64,000 nt of DNA from contig CM057150.1 of assembly GCA_029964075.1 (NCBI GenBank), positions 1,054,001 to 1,118,000 on the forward strand, written 5' to 3'. Each line of letters begins with the position of its first letter. Position 1 is the stretch's first letter. This document shows, piece after piece, positions 10,842 to 20,426 of this stretch. The DNA is from Patiria pectinifera (taxonomy: Eukaryota; Echinodermata; Asteroidea; Valvatida; Asterinidae). The notes under the pieces were generated by a model. The model saw only the letters and a list, made by a program, of their open reading frames with translations. It was not told the DNA's origin and made no database searches. The position numbers and the translations under genes are program-made.

Positions 10842-11965
10842 TGGAAATTTATACAAAATACCAATTTTCTTAAAAATGACTTCACACCTGGTGCCATAAT
10901 TTTACAGGATGCATTAAACTGTCATTTACCAACATCCTAGTAAGGTATTTCGTAAAAAAAGGGTACTTTTGTTTTCCGATGTTTGCAAATGTTGTATATT
11001 CCCTTTAAGGAGGCAATAATGTTAATAGTTTTAGACTGTAATTTATCCAACGTTTTAGCCAAAAATATGAGAATTGTCGGCTTACTTTTAACCAAAACAG
11101 GAAGTAAATGGGATCAAGATAACAAATATGTAGGTTTTATCAATGCAACTTTCATTGGAGTTTGTTACACATAAAGTAACGGTATCATTAACTTTAATAC
11201 ATTTCCTATTTAGTTATAAAACAAAAAAAACAACAAATTTTCCTATTGGGCCCCATTATAGAATGGCCCATGTGGACAAGGGGAATGTATATTTTCCTTT
11301 TGCTAAAAAAAATACACAATGTGAATAGCACATGTACAACTTGCAATATAAACATATTAAATGATATGTTTATTTGCAGTTTACCTCTTCTGTATGTGAA
11401 CCGTACACTTTGAAAACATTCAATTACATACCTGACCAATGTGTGCACAACAATGAAGTGCACATATAAATGATGATTTGATGAAGAAGAGGCATCTTTA
11501 TTAGTTTTGGTTTAAGTACCTGCAATAAACAGTACAAAAAGGAGGAAAACAAATCTTTTGATTAACATTGAGAACATACATACAAATTATATTTTCACAT
11601 CACAAGAAACTCATTTAAATTTTGTATCCCTTGGAAGACATAAACAGTCATGCAACCAGCTTAATTACTGAATATTCCCCAAAATTTGTCTGTAGTCCTG
11701 TTTTATGCAACGTAGATACAAACTCACAAATTTTGAAAGTTCATTTTCAACCTGTAAATGGTTTTGGTCTTTTTCTTGGAAAGTAGACAACCAAGCTTTC
11801 AAAACAGTTTTTGTTTTTCTTCTGTGGCCCAGATGTTTCAGCGTTTCATTGACAAAGTGTTGCATGGGTTGGAATTCGTATACGCCTGCACGATTTACTC
11901 ATCACCAGTCATAGCTAAGAGGAGCATGAGTCGCATACTTTTCGAGTGACTTGATCAGTAGTGTA

Positions 11966-12843
11966 GTGAATCCCGCCAAGTGCGAATTTGGCGTTCCGTC
12001 ACTACACTTCCTAGGCCACCAGATCGACCAGGACGGTATTCGGCCACTGGGCACGTACATGTAGGTCGACGCGATCAAACAGTTCCCAGTCCCCAATTCA
12101 ACCAAGAAATTGCGCGAATTTCTTGGACTGGTCAACTTCTATCGCCGCTTCATCCCCCACTGTGCTGCCTTGGCACGACCTCTGACCGACCTACTCGCTG
12201 GAAAACCCAAGAAGACAATCGAACTGACCCACACGGCAATCGATGCCTTCGAAGCAGTCAAGTCGGCTTTGATCAATGCAACTCACTTGTCCCATCCTTG
12301 ATCCGATGCTGAGTTAAACTTGATGGTCGACGCCTTCGATTTCACCGTGGATGGAGTCCTGCAACAGATGGAACATGGCATCTGGCTTTCTTCTGGCTTG
12401 CTTTCTTCTCGCGAAAGCTGCAACCTGCGGAGACCAAGTACAGCACATTCGGCTGGGAGCTGTTAACGGCTTACCTTGCCATCCGCCATTTCCGCCATGT
12501 CGTCGAGGGTCGCGCATTCTCCATCTTAACGGATCATAAACCACTGAAGCAAGCACTCGCTGCAAGCTTGGATAGATATCCCCCCCCCCCCCCCCCCACC
12601 CCCGAGATCTGACAACTTGACTACGTGTCGCAGTACACAACTGACATCAGACATGTTCAGGGTAAACACAACAATGTCGCTGACGCGTTGTCACGCATTA
12701 GCATGAACACGTTCTCTGCCATGTCATCATCTACCATTGTTTTCCAGGCGATGGCCGAGCATCAGCGCAATGATGAGGACTTACTCCAACACAAACAGCA
12801 GTCTGTTCTTCAGCTACAGGACATTCCGCTGGTCGCAAGCTAT
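11966..12843 (+). pseudogene. Ty3/gypsy pol fragment (RT end, RNase H), dead
   Basis: The plus-strand translation in several frames matches the C-terminal part of a Ty3/gypsy reverse transcriptase and its RNase H. Segments include LHFLGHQIDQDG, the conserved LREFLGLVNFYRRF block (12109-12153), ARPLTDLLAG, an RNase H segment around LMVDAFDFTVDGVLQQ, ILTDHKPL, and the tail KHNNVADALSRI (12670-12705). It is broken by a TAG at 12062-12064, a TGA at 12299-12301, frame changes near 12395, a C18 run at 12580-12597 and a TGA at 12610-12612. No LTRs were found next to it. Codon choice is more GC-rich than the surroundings, as expected for an inserted element. It is a different family from the element at 26681-38863. 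Confidence 0.88.
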
Positions 12844-13216
12844 GTTCTTTATATAACTGACATACTTGTCATTTGATTGGTGGAACTCACATCACGTGAC
12901 ATTCGCTTTTACTCCCATTGACGCCGGGTCTCAAAACGTCCCATTCGCCCATGGGGAATGGGAAATACTATTGAACATTTAGGATCATTCTTGTTCCAAG
13001 ACGCGGTATTTGTGTGCAAAGGCATGCTGGTGTGTGCATTCAGCGTTGCGTGTATTGTTCCAAAGAGGCAGTGCTACAGAGTTGGGTTCAAACATTTTCG
13101 TGAAGGGATGGCTTGGAAGAGAAAAATACATTTCCCATCAATTTTGTAGTGAAATAAAAGTTCAAATATCAAATGACAAGGATCTATAAGTCAGTTATAT
13201 AAAACAACTACCGGTA
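12844..13216. other. Non-coding stretch
   Basis: Nothing recognised beyond an ATCACGTGAC box near 12891. It separates the pol remnant from the MITE at 13217. Confidence 0.5.
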
Positions 13217-13368
13217 TTGAGTGGCTTTAAATTGTAAAATGGGTGGAATATTATCGCTCGGTAAAATCTGGACTTTTTCAGTTCACTTGGCTTTGCCTCG
13301 TGAATTTTTTTTTTCTCCACATTTTACCTTGCGACAACATTCCTCCCATTTCACTCCGAGCCACTCAA
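13217..13368. mobile_element. 152-bp MITE with TA target duplication
   Basis: The first ~57 bp (13217-13273) and the last ~52 bp (13317-13368) are imperfect inverted copies, beginning TTGAGTGGCT and sharing GGTAAAAT.TGG at the inner ends. TA flanks both sides (13215-13216, 13369-13370). Short size, near-complete TIRs and a TA duplication fit a Tc1/mariner-type MITE. Open frames across it are not coding. Confidence 0.8.
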
Positions 13369-13370
13369 TA

Positions 13371-15660
13371 TTTGTATACTACATATTGGCCTTCAAGCAC
13401 ATTTAGTATGTTGTCACGTGTCACGTCATCATGACTTCAGGGCAATACCACACCAAAGTGGACATGACACCAAAAAATTCAAATACATGTGATTTAAACA
13501 AATTTGGCATCAAATGAAAGCTAAAAGTCTATATTTTCAAGATTTGAAGTCGGAATTTAATTTTTTATACATTTCGGTATCAAAAACTAGGATTATGTAA
13601 TAATCCTGTTTTAATCCTAAAAATGTGATTAATAGTGATATGAAAGTATTCTACCAATAGACACACAAAAATATGCACTAATGCCATCAGTTTCTGTCAT
13701 GAGGAAGTATTGGTCTTGAAAAACCGACTAAAACTTGTTTTTAACATTTTGCGTAATTTGTTTCGCTTCAGTGACTTCTAATATTTCAGCCTTCGAAAAT
13801 GTCCTTCCGTTACCGAAAAAATACATATTTTTAATTTATTTTAAAACTTGCAGTATGAATGCATTGAAAGTTAGTGTGCAAAGCAAGTTTAGGTAGGCCT
13901 TCAATATGACATTATAACTGACACTGCTGCACACTTCTCGTTTTTTAATTACAATTAATTAAATCACGTCCTACCGTTACCAAATTGGTAACGGAAGGAC
14001 GGTAACGGAAGGACAAATCGTATTTTTATCAAGTGTTACGACATTTGCGCTCATGTTTGAATAATGAAATCACTGCAAATACATGCATGTATAATGAGCA
14101 TTGAAAGGACATTCCTGTGACCCACCTTCACAAAAGCAGGATAAGCAGGGCAAGGTGTTTATTACAATTTGAAGGCACAGGCATGTACAACATGTACAAT
14201 GTACATGTACATATATGCCGATGTACCAGTACTTGTACATGTATGGAGTTGTTGCAGAAAATCAAATCATAAAGTTGCTGCCATCAGCATTCATGGACAA
14301 CAGAGAAAGATACGAATTCTGTGAAGCCATTCCAGAAGCAAATTAAGTCAAAAATGAAATGGCAGAAAGTACCGGTACTTTGGGGCACTTTCATTCAATT
14401 TACATGTGTAAGACATGTGAGGTGCAGTCTTTGACAAATTATGCCCAAGTTAACAACTTCAGTTTGGATGTTTATACATTAATTGTTACTACTCTAAATC
14501 ATTGTAATTTGATTTCAAACATTGATTTTAGAGTTCAATTAAAAGCAACACCTAACTGAAGCCATCAGTTCTACCGGTAGATGTTTTGACCTTAAATGTA
14601 CATGTAGGCTGGTCGCCCCCACTCTTTAGGTAAACCTTTGAACCTACCGGTATTATTATTAAAAGTTGTTGGTGAACATGTAACCAATTTACTCAAGAGT
14701 TCAAATATTGTGTATTTAAACTTTTAAGGATTGAGGTGATGGGTTTGAAGTCTATTTCTGACTAAGTCCTGTGTTCGTGAATTATGTGTTTTGGGTTGTT
14801 TTCGTTTTTCTTTTGTTATCATTAATTAGCAGTCTTCTATCTTTATCTCAATAGTTTCTTGGGTATAATTATTTATGCCAGGTCTGCATATTGTTGATTT
14901 CACATTCAGTTACACATTTAAGCAATTTGTTTCACTTGTATAATTAGTGTAAATTCACATTTTGTTTATGCTATAATTGAGTAAACCTTTTGTCCTTCCG
15001 TTACCGTCCTTCCGTTACCAAATTATGATCTGCTTAAAACATTGTAATTATATAACCGAAACACTTAAAGTCAAATGAAAGGCGGTATAGTATCTAGATA
15101 AAGCTTCTGGGATTCCATTTCCTACCTTTAAAATATAATTGCCCCATAAAATTCACAGAGTTTTTGCAAAACGCGAGTAAGTTGGAAAACCCTTGTCCGT
15201 TTTACCGTCCTTCCGTTACCGACCTCATTAATATTCATAATTCATAAACGAGAGGCATTCATGCCCCACAAAAGTGTGGAAAATGAAAGTAGCATTATAG
15301 CAATACAATTGTGACATTTGTTTGCTGTAACTATGAACAGTGTCTGTGATACACACATTTGAAATTTTGTTTAATGAGTGAAAACGTCCTTCCGTTACCG
15401 TGGAATTGCCCTTCACTTAAATCTTTATCTATAACACATCCCGGTCTAGGTACATGCCAACTTTCAACCCCATCACACCTGTAGTTCTGTAGATATACAT
15501 GTAGGCCTTCAAAATATGCATTTTTAATATGACGTCACATGTCATGTTTTGACGTAATCATGACGTCACTTCAATTTTCATCTACAACGTATCCCGGTCT
15601 AGGTACATACCGACTTTGAACCCAATCGAACCTGTGTTTCTGGAGATTTTGGCATTATTT
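13371..15660. repeat. Older ~153-bp repeat interrupted by an element
   Basis: The segment 15416-15660 has two copies of a ~153-bp unit: CCCGGTCTAGGTACAT, then AACC..ATC..ACCTGT, then GGCCTTCAA..GCATTTTT, then TGACGTCAC..ATCATGACGTCAC. The left flank of the 13440-15411 element (13371-13439) matches the middle of the same unit (GGCCTTCAA through ATCATGAC). The element therefore landed inside this repeat, whose second copy preserves the empty site. Confidence 0.7.
13440..15411. mobile_element. DNA element, TIR GGGCAATWCCAC, TSD TTCA
   Basis: It starts GGGCAATACCAC (13440) and ends GTGGAATTGCCC (15411). TTCA occurs directly outside both ends (13436-13439, 15412-15415). The 1972-bp interior is AT-rich with no transposase. 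Eight copies of GTCCTTCCGTTACC lie inside: plus orientation at 13801, 13968 (one mismatch), 14992, 15006, 15207 and 15386; minus at 13987 and 14001. The last copy abuts the right TIR. Such repeated subterminal motifs are commonly transposase-binding sites. A 4-bp TSD is compatible with several superfamilies (Sola, Chapaev, Ginger, Academ); I cannot choose. Confidence 0.82.
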
Positions 15661-16199
15661 AGATAATGACCTCGTGTTTGTATGGCCAGCCGTGCCGAGT
15701 GTCCGACAAACGTCATAAACTATGATGCATATTCATTATCTTGCCCAAGCGCGCTCGCATAATGCATACATTACAGCGCGGCCGCCATTTTGAGATCGCA
15801 TGGGGGAGCATTTTCGGGACGATATTTGTGGAAGATGATGACTGAAAGTCGTCTTTTGGCCAGATGGATGAAAATATTGAGACCAAAGAACGTTTTTTCG
15901 AAAAGGTATGAGTTGCTCTACGACTAAGAACCTTAACTTTGGAAAGATAATCTCGATCGAAATCTGTAGCAAAATCGCTACATCAGCGGCCAAAAAAATT
16001 CAGTCTTTTTGGAAGCATTGAGCGTCTGGCCGTATTACAGAGGTTGCAATAGTACTGTAAGGCCAGACGCAGTCGGGCTACCTGGACGTTAGTCGTATTA
16101 GCAATGAAGACTTCGTCCAACCTGGGCTAGGTCTACCGGGCATGCCAGGGTAGGACGAGGAGTAGGACTGCATAAAAACGTGCAAAATTACTACTGACG
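15661..16199. other. Non-coding stretch, CpG-richer patch
   Basis: No gene recognised. Around 15745-15800 it is GC-richer (GCGCGCTCGC, GCGCGGCCGCCATTTTG) and contains a GCCGCCATTTTG word resembling a YY1-type site, which could mark a promoter; no transcript is evident. 16020-16080 holds a diverged copy of the hairpin element found intact at 20337-20426. Confidence 0.5.
16020..16080. repeat. Diverged copy of the 41-bp hairpin-arm element
   Basis: 16040-16080 aligns along its whole length with the right arm of the 90-bp hairpin at 20337-20426 (shared AGTACTGTA, GGCCAGACGCAGTCGGGCTA). The left part retains only GCGTCTGGCCGTA..TTACAG, so it is truncated or degenerate. Confidence 0.7.
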
Positions 16200-16356
16200 T
16201 TTTTTTTAGATAGTGGATATTTTGCCGGAGGTAATGACGGCAAACTAACGTTTACTAAAGGTTTGCCGGCGGCAATCCATATCAACAGAGGGCGCTGTAC
16301 TCTTTAAGATAGGGCTGAATTATAAGATGTATTAAATTCCCATCAAAAGTTGTGTA

Positions 16357-16646
16357 GCACGTTTGGTGTATTGGTTAAGCAAAAGCTGGAAAGATTTCCA
16401 TATACGAAGTTCACTCAACACTCTATGTACAAACCCTATGAGAGTGGACTGAAAAATTCTAAGTGTTTTCTAAGAAAATGCTTGTATTTTCTCACTGCTC
16501 AAATTGACTTTGATGACATGAAATTGCTATCTGGGGGCTTGTTAGTCAATACAGAGGAAAATTTGTGAACTTCGCATATGGAAATCTTACCCAAAAGCTC
16601 TAGTGGGCGCCGGCGGGATGACTCGAGTTCGAATCCGATCGCTACC
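16357..16646 (+). ncRNA. tRNA-like pol III module, split by a MITE
   Basis: Around the insertion at 16388-16591 the sequence reads like a tRNA. A 5' half has TGGTGTATTGGTTAAGC (A-box-like, 16364-16380). A 3' half has GAGTTCGAATCC (B-box, about 16625-16636) and ends CTACCA. An intact form lies on the minus strand at 17498-17575. Likely a tRNA-derived internal promoter rather than a working tRNA gene; the stems are poor. Confidence 0.5.
16388..16591. mobile_element. 204-bp MITE, 27-bp TIRs, 8-bp TSD
   Basis: The 27-bp ends (16388-16414, 16565-16591) are inverted copies with two mismatches, beginning GGWAAGATTTCC. CAAAAGCT occurs exactly on both sides (16380-16387, 16592-16599). An 8-bp TSD fits hAT, P or Merlin; the GG start is not the usual hAT CA/TA start. 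It splits the tRNA-like module of its host element. Confidence 0.92.
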
Positions 16647-17152
16647 ACATTTTTAAGGTTTTTTTTCCCATCCCCAAATAAATAAGGCAAATTAAAAAAA
16701 AAAAAACATGTTTAGCGTCCCCGCCCGCTTCCTTTTTAGAGGCCGCCTCCTTTTTTTTTTTTTTTTTTTTTTTTAAAAGACAAAAATTGATAAATTTTAA
16801 CGATCTCTGACGAAAGAAATCGTAGTTTTAGACTTTTATATCGTGTATAAAGCTGTGGAAATAGTCAATTAGCATGTGCGTCTGCACGAGAGTCTATCAT
16901 ACATTCACCCCGTGTGAAATATTAACTGGTTCTCTACATCTCAGAACTCAGGACTAGCAAATAGAAAAGTGTTGAAAGACAAGGAGAACACGGAAACCAG
17001 CGTACGTGTAAACGTATTACCATTTTTACAGTCGCTTGAAAATTTATAGTACATCCGCGTGCAGTTGTTCTGCGCACGTCTACAGTGATATAAATAAAAA
17101 CGGCTGGATTTGAGAATATTCATGCAGAATAAGTTGTACGGTGTAAATTGAA

Positions 17153-17723
17153 GGCAGTGTATATTTTGCCGGAGACGGCAAACCTTTAGTAAACGTTAGT
17201 TTGCCGGATATGCACTGAACATGCGCAGTTACTGTTTTTTTGTACTTAAACATTTTCCGGTGACAAGTTTTAGTCTGGCTCCATGCCAAAATTATCGTTG
17301 TTACCTCGTATTCACAAGATGGGATTCAGACCATTTTATAATTTCGGACTTTATTTCCCTTTTAAAAAAAATCCTCCAGAGCAACAAATCTGAAAAAGAA
17401 AATGTAATACTCTGCAAAAAATGTTTGAGACATGTTAAAATAATAAAAGAAGAATATTCTTATTTATTTGGGGATGAGAAAAAAAACCTTAAAAATGTGG
17501 TGCGGTTGAACTCGAACACGAGTCATCCCGCTTACTAGAGTCTTTGCTTAACCACTAGCACTACACCAAACGTGCTACACAACCTTTGGTGGGAATTTAA
17601 TACCTCTTATAATTCAGCCCTATTTTAAAGAGTACAGCGCCCTCTGTTGATATGGATTGCCTCCGGCAAACCTTTAGTAATCGTTAGTTTGCCGTCATTA
17701 CCTCCGGCAAAATATCCACTACC
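17153..17723 (-). mobile_element. 571-bp MULE-like element with tRNA-like module
   Basis: The ends GGCAGTGTATATTTTGCCGG and its near-complement at the right (GGCAAAATATCCACTACC) are flanked by the exact 9-bp TSD TAAATTGAA (17144-17152, 17724-17732). It is the uninterrupted relative of the host element at 16209-20503, in the opposite orientation. Each end also holds a GGCAAACTAACG..AAAGGTTTGCC inner hairpin. Confidence 0.9.
17498..17575 (-). ncRNA. tRNA-like sequence inside a DNA transposon
   Basis: On the minus strand from 17575 the sequence has an A-box-like TGGTGTAGTGCTAGTGG (17552-17568) and a B-box-like GTTCGAGTTC (17508-17517), ends in CACCA and is followed by TTTTT. Size (~78 nt) and box spacing match a tRNA-derived RNA polymerase III promoter. 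A functional tRNA fold is not evident. Confidence 0.5.
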
Positions 17724-17861
17724 TAAATTGAAAGCAAATGACGTGCCGCCTCTTAGTTGTTTCGCGCGATGTTCGGTTCTGCATAGTTACATCATTTTGG
17801 TCTCATTTTCTGTTGCATCTTGCCCATAAGAAGCCAATATGTCATTTCCTGAGTCCAAGTG

Positions 17862-17952
17862 GCGGCCATTTTGAAAAAAGCTGGTAACCATCTTGAAAAA
17901 TAGCCCGGCCGCGTTGTCTTGAAAAATGTGTCGGGCGGCCATTTTGAAAAAA
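17862..17952. repeat. GGCGGCCATTTTGAAAAA minisatellite
   Basis: Three to four degenerate copies of (G)GGCGGCCATTTTGAAAAA, with variants such as ACCATCTTGAAAAA and GCGTTGTCTTGAAAAA, end in an A-rich tail. Confidence 0.75.
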
Positions 17953-18654
17953 AAAAAGAAAAAAAAAAAGGGCCTCCTCCTTCCTTTTTGTCAAAGAGGC
18001 AGGACGCTAAACATGTTTTTTATTTTATTTTGCCTAAGATCTTCTTTTATTATTTTAATATGTCTCAAACATTTTATTACAGAGTATTAGCAGCCATTCC
18101 ATGTAAGGGTCATCACCAAACTCAAAAATTGAAGTGAAAGGAATAGATGTTTGTCAGTTATATTTGATAAGAGGAATATTGAAACCATCTAAATCTCAAA
18201 AGATTTTTAAAAATAAATCATTTGATTTAAAGTTTCAGCCTCCTGAACATGGATGAATTTTGTGGGCAAAACGGAGGGTCAGGGGTATAAATCACAAACT
18301 GAGGAAGTAATTGAAGCTCATTCATAAGATTGTGCTTTATCTGCATACATTTGGTAGCTATTCCAGTCTATTTGATAAAACATTGAGAGTTTTTCCAAAT
18401 GTCTTCAGTATTTTCCCACTATTTCATTGTGAAAACACCCTCAAAAATATGTCACGCGAGTCACAAAATAGGGCTTTTTTTCAGATTACTTAATAACTAG
18501 AGAGGGATTCAGCTAGTGTTTGATATTTGTAAATGGAATAGTGGTGGTCTATCAATAAAAGTATGAATATTCTTATTTGCTCTACATTCCTTGTAGAAAA
18601 AACTATCTCAAGAATGTCACGCGAGTCACACAAGATGTATGTCACGCGAGTCAC

Positions 18655-19038
18655 CAGGGGTGGATCCAGGAATTTTTGAAGGGGGGGGGGGTTTCATCAG
18701 CCAAAAAATCTGAAAATGTACACACGTTTTTTTCTCCGGACACTTGGCCTTCGTAAAATCAAAAACTGGGAGGTGGGGGCAAGGGGGTTTGGGGGGCTGG
18801 TACCAATTTCAATCAAGGGTGCTGTTCAAATTCGACGATTTTTAACACATTACAGAATGGTGTACCTTATTTTGAACAGGCGGACATTAGACCAGTATAA
18901 TTTTTTGGGGGGTGACACAACAGGGGGGGGGGGTTTCAACTAATTTTTTTAGGAATTTGTATGAGAATTTTTTGTTGTTACAGAGCTGGGGGGGGGGGGG
19001 GTTTGACCCCCCAAAACCCCCCTCAGGATCCGCGCCTG
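18655..19038. mobile_element. 384-bp G-rich MITE, 5-bp GTCAC duplication
   Basis: The ends CAGGGGTGGATCC (18655) and GGATCCGCGCCTG (19038) are imperfect inverted copies flanked by GTCAC (18650-18654, 19039-19043). G homopolymer runs occur at several places inside. The left GTCAC is the end of a GTCACGCGAGTCAC motif. A 5-bp duplication would suggest Transib; the CAGGGG..GGATCC ends also recall hAT MITEs, so the class is open. Confidence 0.75.
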
Positions 19039-19194
19039 GTCACAAGCGAAGCCAGGAATGTTTCATTTACATGTAATACAAAGAAACAATGCCATATTAA
19101 ATTATAGAATTGGAATTAAGTCTTTAATTTAAGCATTAGTTATGTAACAAGAAATTGAATCAGTTTTTTACAAATGTTTATATACAGTCGAGTC

Positions 19195-19380
19195 TCATTA
19201 ATACAAACTTGTTCGGACCTAGCCAAATAGTTTGTTATATCAGAATTTTGTATTAAGAGGAACATCAGTCCCATTCATCATGCACATAATTTAATGCACA
19301 GTCGGGACTAAGGCTTTATGTTTGTTATAACCAGATTTTTGTATTAACAGAGTTTGTACCAACGAGATTCGACTGCACTG
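19195..19380. mobile_element. 186-bp pogo/Tigger-like MITE, TA TSD
   Basis: The left end CAGTCGAGTCTCATTAATAC and the right end, complementary to CAGTGCAGTCGAATCTCGTT, are flanked by TA (19193-19194, 19381-19382). Extra inner similarity (TTTGTTATA, TTTTGTATTAA) supports a short Tc1/mariner pogo-type non-autonomous element. Confidence 0.8.
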
Positions 19381-20336
19381 TATACTTTCCTATACAACTA
19401 CATCATTAATTGCAGCTCTTACCTTTTAAGGAAACTGTGACTCTACATGACCAAGAATTACACCTGTTTTCCTGAAATAATCACCCGTGGATTGATGACA
19501 TCACTTGTAACTTAAATTCAAACATTTTTGTCTCCATGTCATTGTTAAGGATATTGTGTTTAAACCAGATTTCCACCCCAACATTTGCCAAAGTAAAGGG
19601 ATAAATAGCAGTTTTCACACTCTTTCATAAGGTATTCACAGGTAAATCATTTTTATTAATATAATATTATGATTTGATTTGTTATACTAAAATTACAGTT
19701 ATAATGTGAAAGTGAAAAGCTACTGTGTCACGCGAGTCACGCATTTGTGTCACGCGAGTCACATTTTCTTTAGGCTATTTCTTACCTTGAGGGATATTTG
19801 GCACAATACAACTTATGCATGTATTGGGTGAGGGTATTAAGTTCTAAGTTCAGTAAGAATAATTTTTAGAACACTGGTAGATCCATAGGAAAAGCTATTT
19901 GAATCAAGGGATGTAAAAAATCCCTTTTTCTATCCTGTCACGCGAGTCACGTCAAAGAAACTGTGATACATGAAAAAATAGCGATGTTAAAGTAATCATA
20001 TAAAAACTAAACCATAGATTCACAATGCCCTGACTCAAATACATGCTAATTTGAGTTGAATAAATGCCACGTTAACAACAGTAATGCATTAAAACTTTAC
20101 AATTTGTTCAAATGTCACGCGAGTCACCATGGAATGGCTGTTAGGCCCTACATTTTCTTTTTTAGATTTGTGGCTCTGGAGGATTTTTTTTAAAAGGGAA
20201 ATAAAGTCCGAAATTATAAAATCGTATGAATCCCATCTTGTGAATACGAGGTTACAACGATAATAATTAATATTGGCATGGAGCCAGACTAAAGTTTGTA
20301 AGTACAAAAAAACCAGTAACTGCGCATGTTCAGTGC

Positions 20337-20426
20337 TAGCCCGACTGCGTCTGACCGTACAGTACTATCGCAAGCTCGTACTACAGAGCTTGCGATAGTA
20401 CTGTACGGCCAGACGCAGTCGGGCTA
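20337..20426. mobile_element. 90-bp foldback MITE, 9-bp TSD
   Basis: The 41-bp arms (20337-20377, 20386-20426) are complementary with one mismatch around an 8-bp loop. GTTCAGTGC flanks both sides (20328-20336, 20427-20435). The relative at 17153-17723 retains the undisturbed site CATGTTCAGTGCATATCC. It starts TAGCCCGACTGCG; the TAGCC start and 9-bp TSD are shared with the element at 2211-7394. Confidence 0.95.

Larger units (their letters stand above)
9868..11960. other. Non-coding stretch upstream of the Ig exons
   Basis: No exon recognised with confidence. Contents: TACATGTA-rich DNA (9930-10030); a GTAACAGGGACAC..CATGTGAAACC segment (10287-10325) like the motif of the element at 3272-6368; a 33-bp tandem duplication (10616-10681); and a perfect 22-bp palindrome (10820-10841). 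The rest is AT-rich and fits a long intron or intergenic DNA. Confidence 0.6.
16686..18034. mobile_element. DNA element with TAA TSD (Harbinger-like)
   Basis: It begins GGCAAATT and ends ATTTTGCC, with a longer inverted match inside the ends: AAACATGTTTAGCGTCC at 16704-16720 versus its complement near 18000-18015. TAA flanks both sides (16683-16685, 18035-18037), and the uninterrupted relative at 17153-17723 shows the empty site. A 3-bp TAA duplication is typical of PIF/Harbinger. No transposase is seen. It contains the insertion at 17153-17723 and a GGCGGCCATTTTGAAAAA minisatellite (about 17862-17952). Confidence 0.75.
18091..20140. mobile_element. DNA element, TIR CAGCCATTCCATG, TSD TTAG
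   Basis: It starts CAGCCATTCCATG (18091) and ends CATGGAATGGCTG (20140), with TTAG directly outside both ends (18087-18090, 20141-20144). The interior has no transposase. Seven copies of GTCACGCGAGTCAC, all plus strand, lie at 18451, 18616, 18641, 19727, 19749, 19937 and 20114. The last is only two bases from the right TIR. Two younger insertions sit inside: 18655-19038 and 19195-19380. TSD length, TIR core (ATTCCA) and motif repetition parallel the element at 13440-15411. Confidence 0.85.

Noticed and set aside
16350-16568. 72-codon open frame
   Set aside because: It crosses the TSD and TIR of a 204-bp MITE, so it is chance.
17498-17575. Genuine tRNA gene
   Set aside because: A and B boxes are present, but acceptor and anticodon stems do not pair convincingly, and the module is inside a transposon present in two copies.
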